Of a stretch of DNA of 64,000 bases, positions 60,376 through 64,000 are shown piece after piece. The notes beneath the pieces are model-generated. The model worked only from the letters and a program-made list of their open reading frames with translations. It had not been told where the DNA came from and searched no databases. This stretch comes from Amorphochlora amoebiformis (Eukaryota > Cercozoa > Chlorarachniophyceae). A program made the position numbers and the translations under genes. Position 1 is the stretch's first letter, and the number at the start of each line of letters is the position of its first letter. The stretch spans positions 124,001 to 188,000 of the forward strand of contig BAAHQB010000143.1 of the NCBI GenBank assembly GCA_054601695.1. Direction: 5' to 3'.

Positions 60376-61353
60376 AGCGACTACAGACTACAGACTAGTC
60401 TACAGTGCACTAAGTTGAATCTGTTTAGTGCTCTAGGACTAGTAGGAGCTCCATCATCTGCAGGAGTGTCATAACAGTGTACGTGTACGTACGTACACGT
60501 CATCGTGACCACAGTGCACTGGTTTATCATATTTACCATGCCTCTAGTAAGAGGCTTTGACAGTCCGATATACGGCTTGCTTCCTGAATAGCACAATATT
60601 CATATGCATACGGCGCGCATACGCACCTCAGTCATACATCTAGTACATAGTATTAGTAGTATGGTAATTCCGACGGTAGTTATACTAGTTATAATTAGAT
60701 ACTCTAGATACTGTCGACTAGAGCTAGCATGCATGTGCGTATATTTTAGATATTACTACTAGTACTACTAGTACTAGTACATCTAGTTACACTCAGCGGT
60801 ATACAATATCTAGAATATGGCACTCTACATTTTGTGCTCTAGCTATAGCCAGCCTAGATAGCTACGTATGTATGGGCATACATATTATCTCTAGTATCTG
60901 TTGTAAGATCGGAAGCTGTACATGTACTAGATGTATACACATGTGTAATATAGATAATCTAGATAATATCTCCAACTAATCGAGAATATAGGGTCCGAGT
61001 CAGTGCCAGGCTACTGTTTAGACTATAGGCACTTAGAGCTCCAACGCATTAAAATACCCGACGTTATACATATTCAAGTAAGCACGGCAGTGTAGTATTC
61101 ACTCGGAACTGTGCATGCGTTGATTACACTAGTTACATCTACAACCAACTGTTACACGCAATGCAAACGTTGTGATGGTTTCATGTTTGACTATATCTTT
61201 ACCCGAAGTACTGTGTCGAATATGGCTTTGTTATTTCATGTTTGCAGTTGACGTCAATTCTGTTGTACGGTCGAGGGCTCAAGGATTACCTACAAAGTCA
61301 GTTGACGTCAAACCCTTCATACATAATTACGTACAAGCGGGTTTATGTTCAAA

Positions 61354-61399
<46 letters not shown>

Positions 61400-61436
61400 T
61401 TACATTATATACACACACATACATACATACATATAT

Positions 61437-61489
<53 letters not shown>

Positions 61490-61533
61490 GTATATTATAT
61501 ATAAGTATATATATATATACATGTACATACACT

Positions 61534-61566
<33 letters not shown>

Positions 61567-61608
61567 CGTATTTATATGTATATGTATATATATATATATA
61601 CTTACATA

Positions 61609-61657
<49 letters not shown>

Positions 61658-61662
61658 CGTAT

Positions 61663-61699
<37 letters not shown>

Positions 61700-61752
61700 G
61701 TGTGTGTGTGTTATGTATGTATACATGTATATGTGAGTGTATTATATGTGTA

Positions 61753-61794
<42 letters not shown>

Positions 61795-61830
61795 ATATAT
61801 TATATAAAATATTTAGATATTTATATATAC

Positions 61831-61889
<59 letters not shown>

Positions 61890-62141
61890 TATGTACATAT
61901 ATATATGTACATATATATTTATGTCTGTATATACTTAATTACATATATATGTGTGTATGTGTGTGTGTATATATATATATATATATGTGTGTGTATATGT
62001 ATGTGTATATATGTATATGCATATATATATTATGTATGTGTATATAATATATAGATATATACATAAATACGGTTGTGTGTTTTTAAATCTTTATAAATGT
62101 ATAGAATCTTTTTTTCTTGCAACATTACACACACACACTGT

Positions 62142-62180
<39 letters not shown>

Positions 62181-62281
62181 AATGATATATTATATAACAT
62201 ATCATATGTAGTATATATTGTTAAGAACTTATTTGCATATTTATATACATAGTTGATTAAGCACACACATATATATAAATA

Positions 62282-62351
62282 CATCTAACCTAACCCTAAC
62301 CCTAGCCCTAACCCAATCCTAACCCTAACCCCCTAACCGTAACCCTAACCA
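62282..62351 (+). repeat. Interstitial telomere-like tract (CCCTAA)n
   Basis: About ten consecutive CCCTAA-type hexamers (CTAACCTAACCCTAACCCTA and onward) with single-base variants (CCCTAG, CCCAAT, CCGTAA). This is the cleanest telomere-like block in the window, flanked by unique and AT sequence, in an intergenic position. Confidence 0.9.
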
Positions 62352-62355
62352 TATA

Positions 62356-62405
<50 letters not shown>

Positions 62406-62521
62406 TATTTATGTATTTACATATGCGTGAGAGAAAGAGAGGGAACTGAGCTTGTTTTGATTTATACATATGCTCATATATACACTAAATATGTATTTAT
62501 TTAATACACATATATGTATAC

Positions 62522-62555
<34 letters not shown>

Positions 62556-62713
62556 GTGTGTACATTTTAGAAAAATATTAATAATGTGTTTCAAAATCTA
62601 GTGTTTAACAATACATGCTTATTTAGTAATTACTACCTCATATATAAGGATTATATTAGTACTAATGATATTAACACTCTCCTTGATACTTAACTTTTTC
62701 TTATCTTATTATA

Positions 62714-63846
<1,133 letters not shown>

Positions 63847-63853
63847 CTAACAT

Positions 63854-63887
<34 letters not shown>

Positions 63888-64000
63888 AATAATAATAATA
63901 AATGTTCATATACATATTTATGTATGTATATATATATATATATATGTAATATATTATGTACAATATATGTACTTGCATGTATACAAGTACAAGTATATCT

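Larger units (their letters stand above)
59759..62713. other. Intergenic region: palindrome-rich, minisatellite, telomere-like tract
   Basis: 59759-61340 is unique sequence extremely rich in TACGTA, CTAG and ACTAGT palindromes. A plus-strand ORF from ATG 61175 (MVSCLTISLPEVLCRIWLC) runs into AT repeats at 61360 without a supported donor, so I do not call it a gene. CAGTTGACGTCAA occurs at 61245 and again at 61299. 61360-62030 and 62150-62400 contain AT/GT microsatellite, and 62550-62713 is AT-rich unique sequence. Confidence 0.6.

Noticed and set aside
60173-60418. 81-codon ORF through the 45-bp minisatellite as a gene
   Set aside because: The frame is open only because the palindromic unit is a multiple of three. 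Composition is repetitive and there is no flanking gene structure.

Overview
This is nuclear DNA of a eukaryotic alga that very probably carries a complex (secondary) plastid. The evidence is dense GT-AG introns, a calcium-dependent protein kinase (CDPK), a plant-type Ariadne ubiquitin ligase with a C-terminal RanBP2 zinc finger, a centriolar FOP-family protein, and a plastid-type glycerol-3-phosphate acyltransferase (GPAT) whose first exon encodes a signal peptide followed by a basic transit-peptide-like stretch. Chlorarachniophytes or chromerid-like algae would fit; the species cannot be named from the sequence. By eye, more than half of the window is (AT)n/(TA)n microsatellite with some (GT)n/(CA)n. 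This DNA fills introns and intergenic space and generates hundreds of meaningless Tyr/Ile-rich open frames. The genes were found by ignoring those frames and joining short GC-richer islands at AG|...|GT boundaries with matching phase.

Layout, left to right. 1-2448: AT arrays plus one ambiguous exon island. 2449-3735 (+): a small unrecognised gene (gene A), probably without its 5' end. 6214-12497 (-): an unrecognised, mostly disordered Ser/Lys/Arg/Pro-rich protein (gene B) in at least 8 exons, possibly extending left to 3840. 12498-12858: a divergent promoter interval. 12859-15854 (+): Ariadne-type RBR E3 ligase, 2 exons, 652 aa. 15855-18533: intergenic DNA with a 4-copy duplicated unit. 18534-33325 (+): plastid GPAT, 17 exons, 434 aa in 14.8 kb. 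33326-35201: CTAG-rich intergenic DNA. 35202-41387 (-): FOP/FGFR1OP-like LisH protein, 13 exons, 351 aa. 41388-42658: a second divergent promoter interval. 42659-59420 (+): CDPK, 26 exons, 536 aa in 16.8 kb. 59421-62713: intergenic DNA with one small minus-strand ORF, a palindrome-rich 45-bp minisatellite and a degenerate telomere-like tract. 62714-63846 (-): the last four exons of an alpha/beta hydrolase that continues beyond the right edge.

The genes form head-to-head pairs (B/Ariadne, FOP/CDPK) and tail-to-tail pairs (A/B, GPAT/FOP, and CDPK with the minus-strand genes at the right end). They do not form one pathway. GPAT starts plastid glycerolipid synthesis, CDPK couples calcium to phosphorylation, FOP belongs to the centriole/basal body, and the RBR protein acts in ubiquitylation.

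The most unusual feature is architectural. Unique segments tens of bp long are repeatedly tandem-duplicated with (AT)n between copies, and several of these duplications copy exon-intron junctions inside GPAT: a second exon 7 with the catalytic Asp replaced, three copies of the exon 11 donor region, and a minisatellite that begins at the exon 16 donor.
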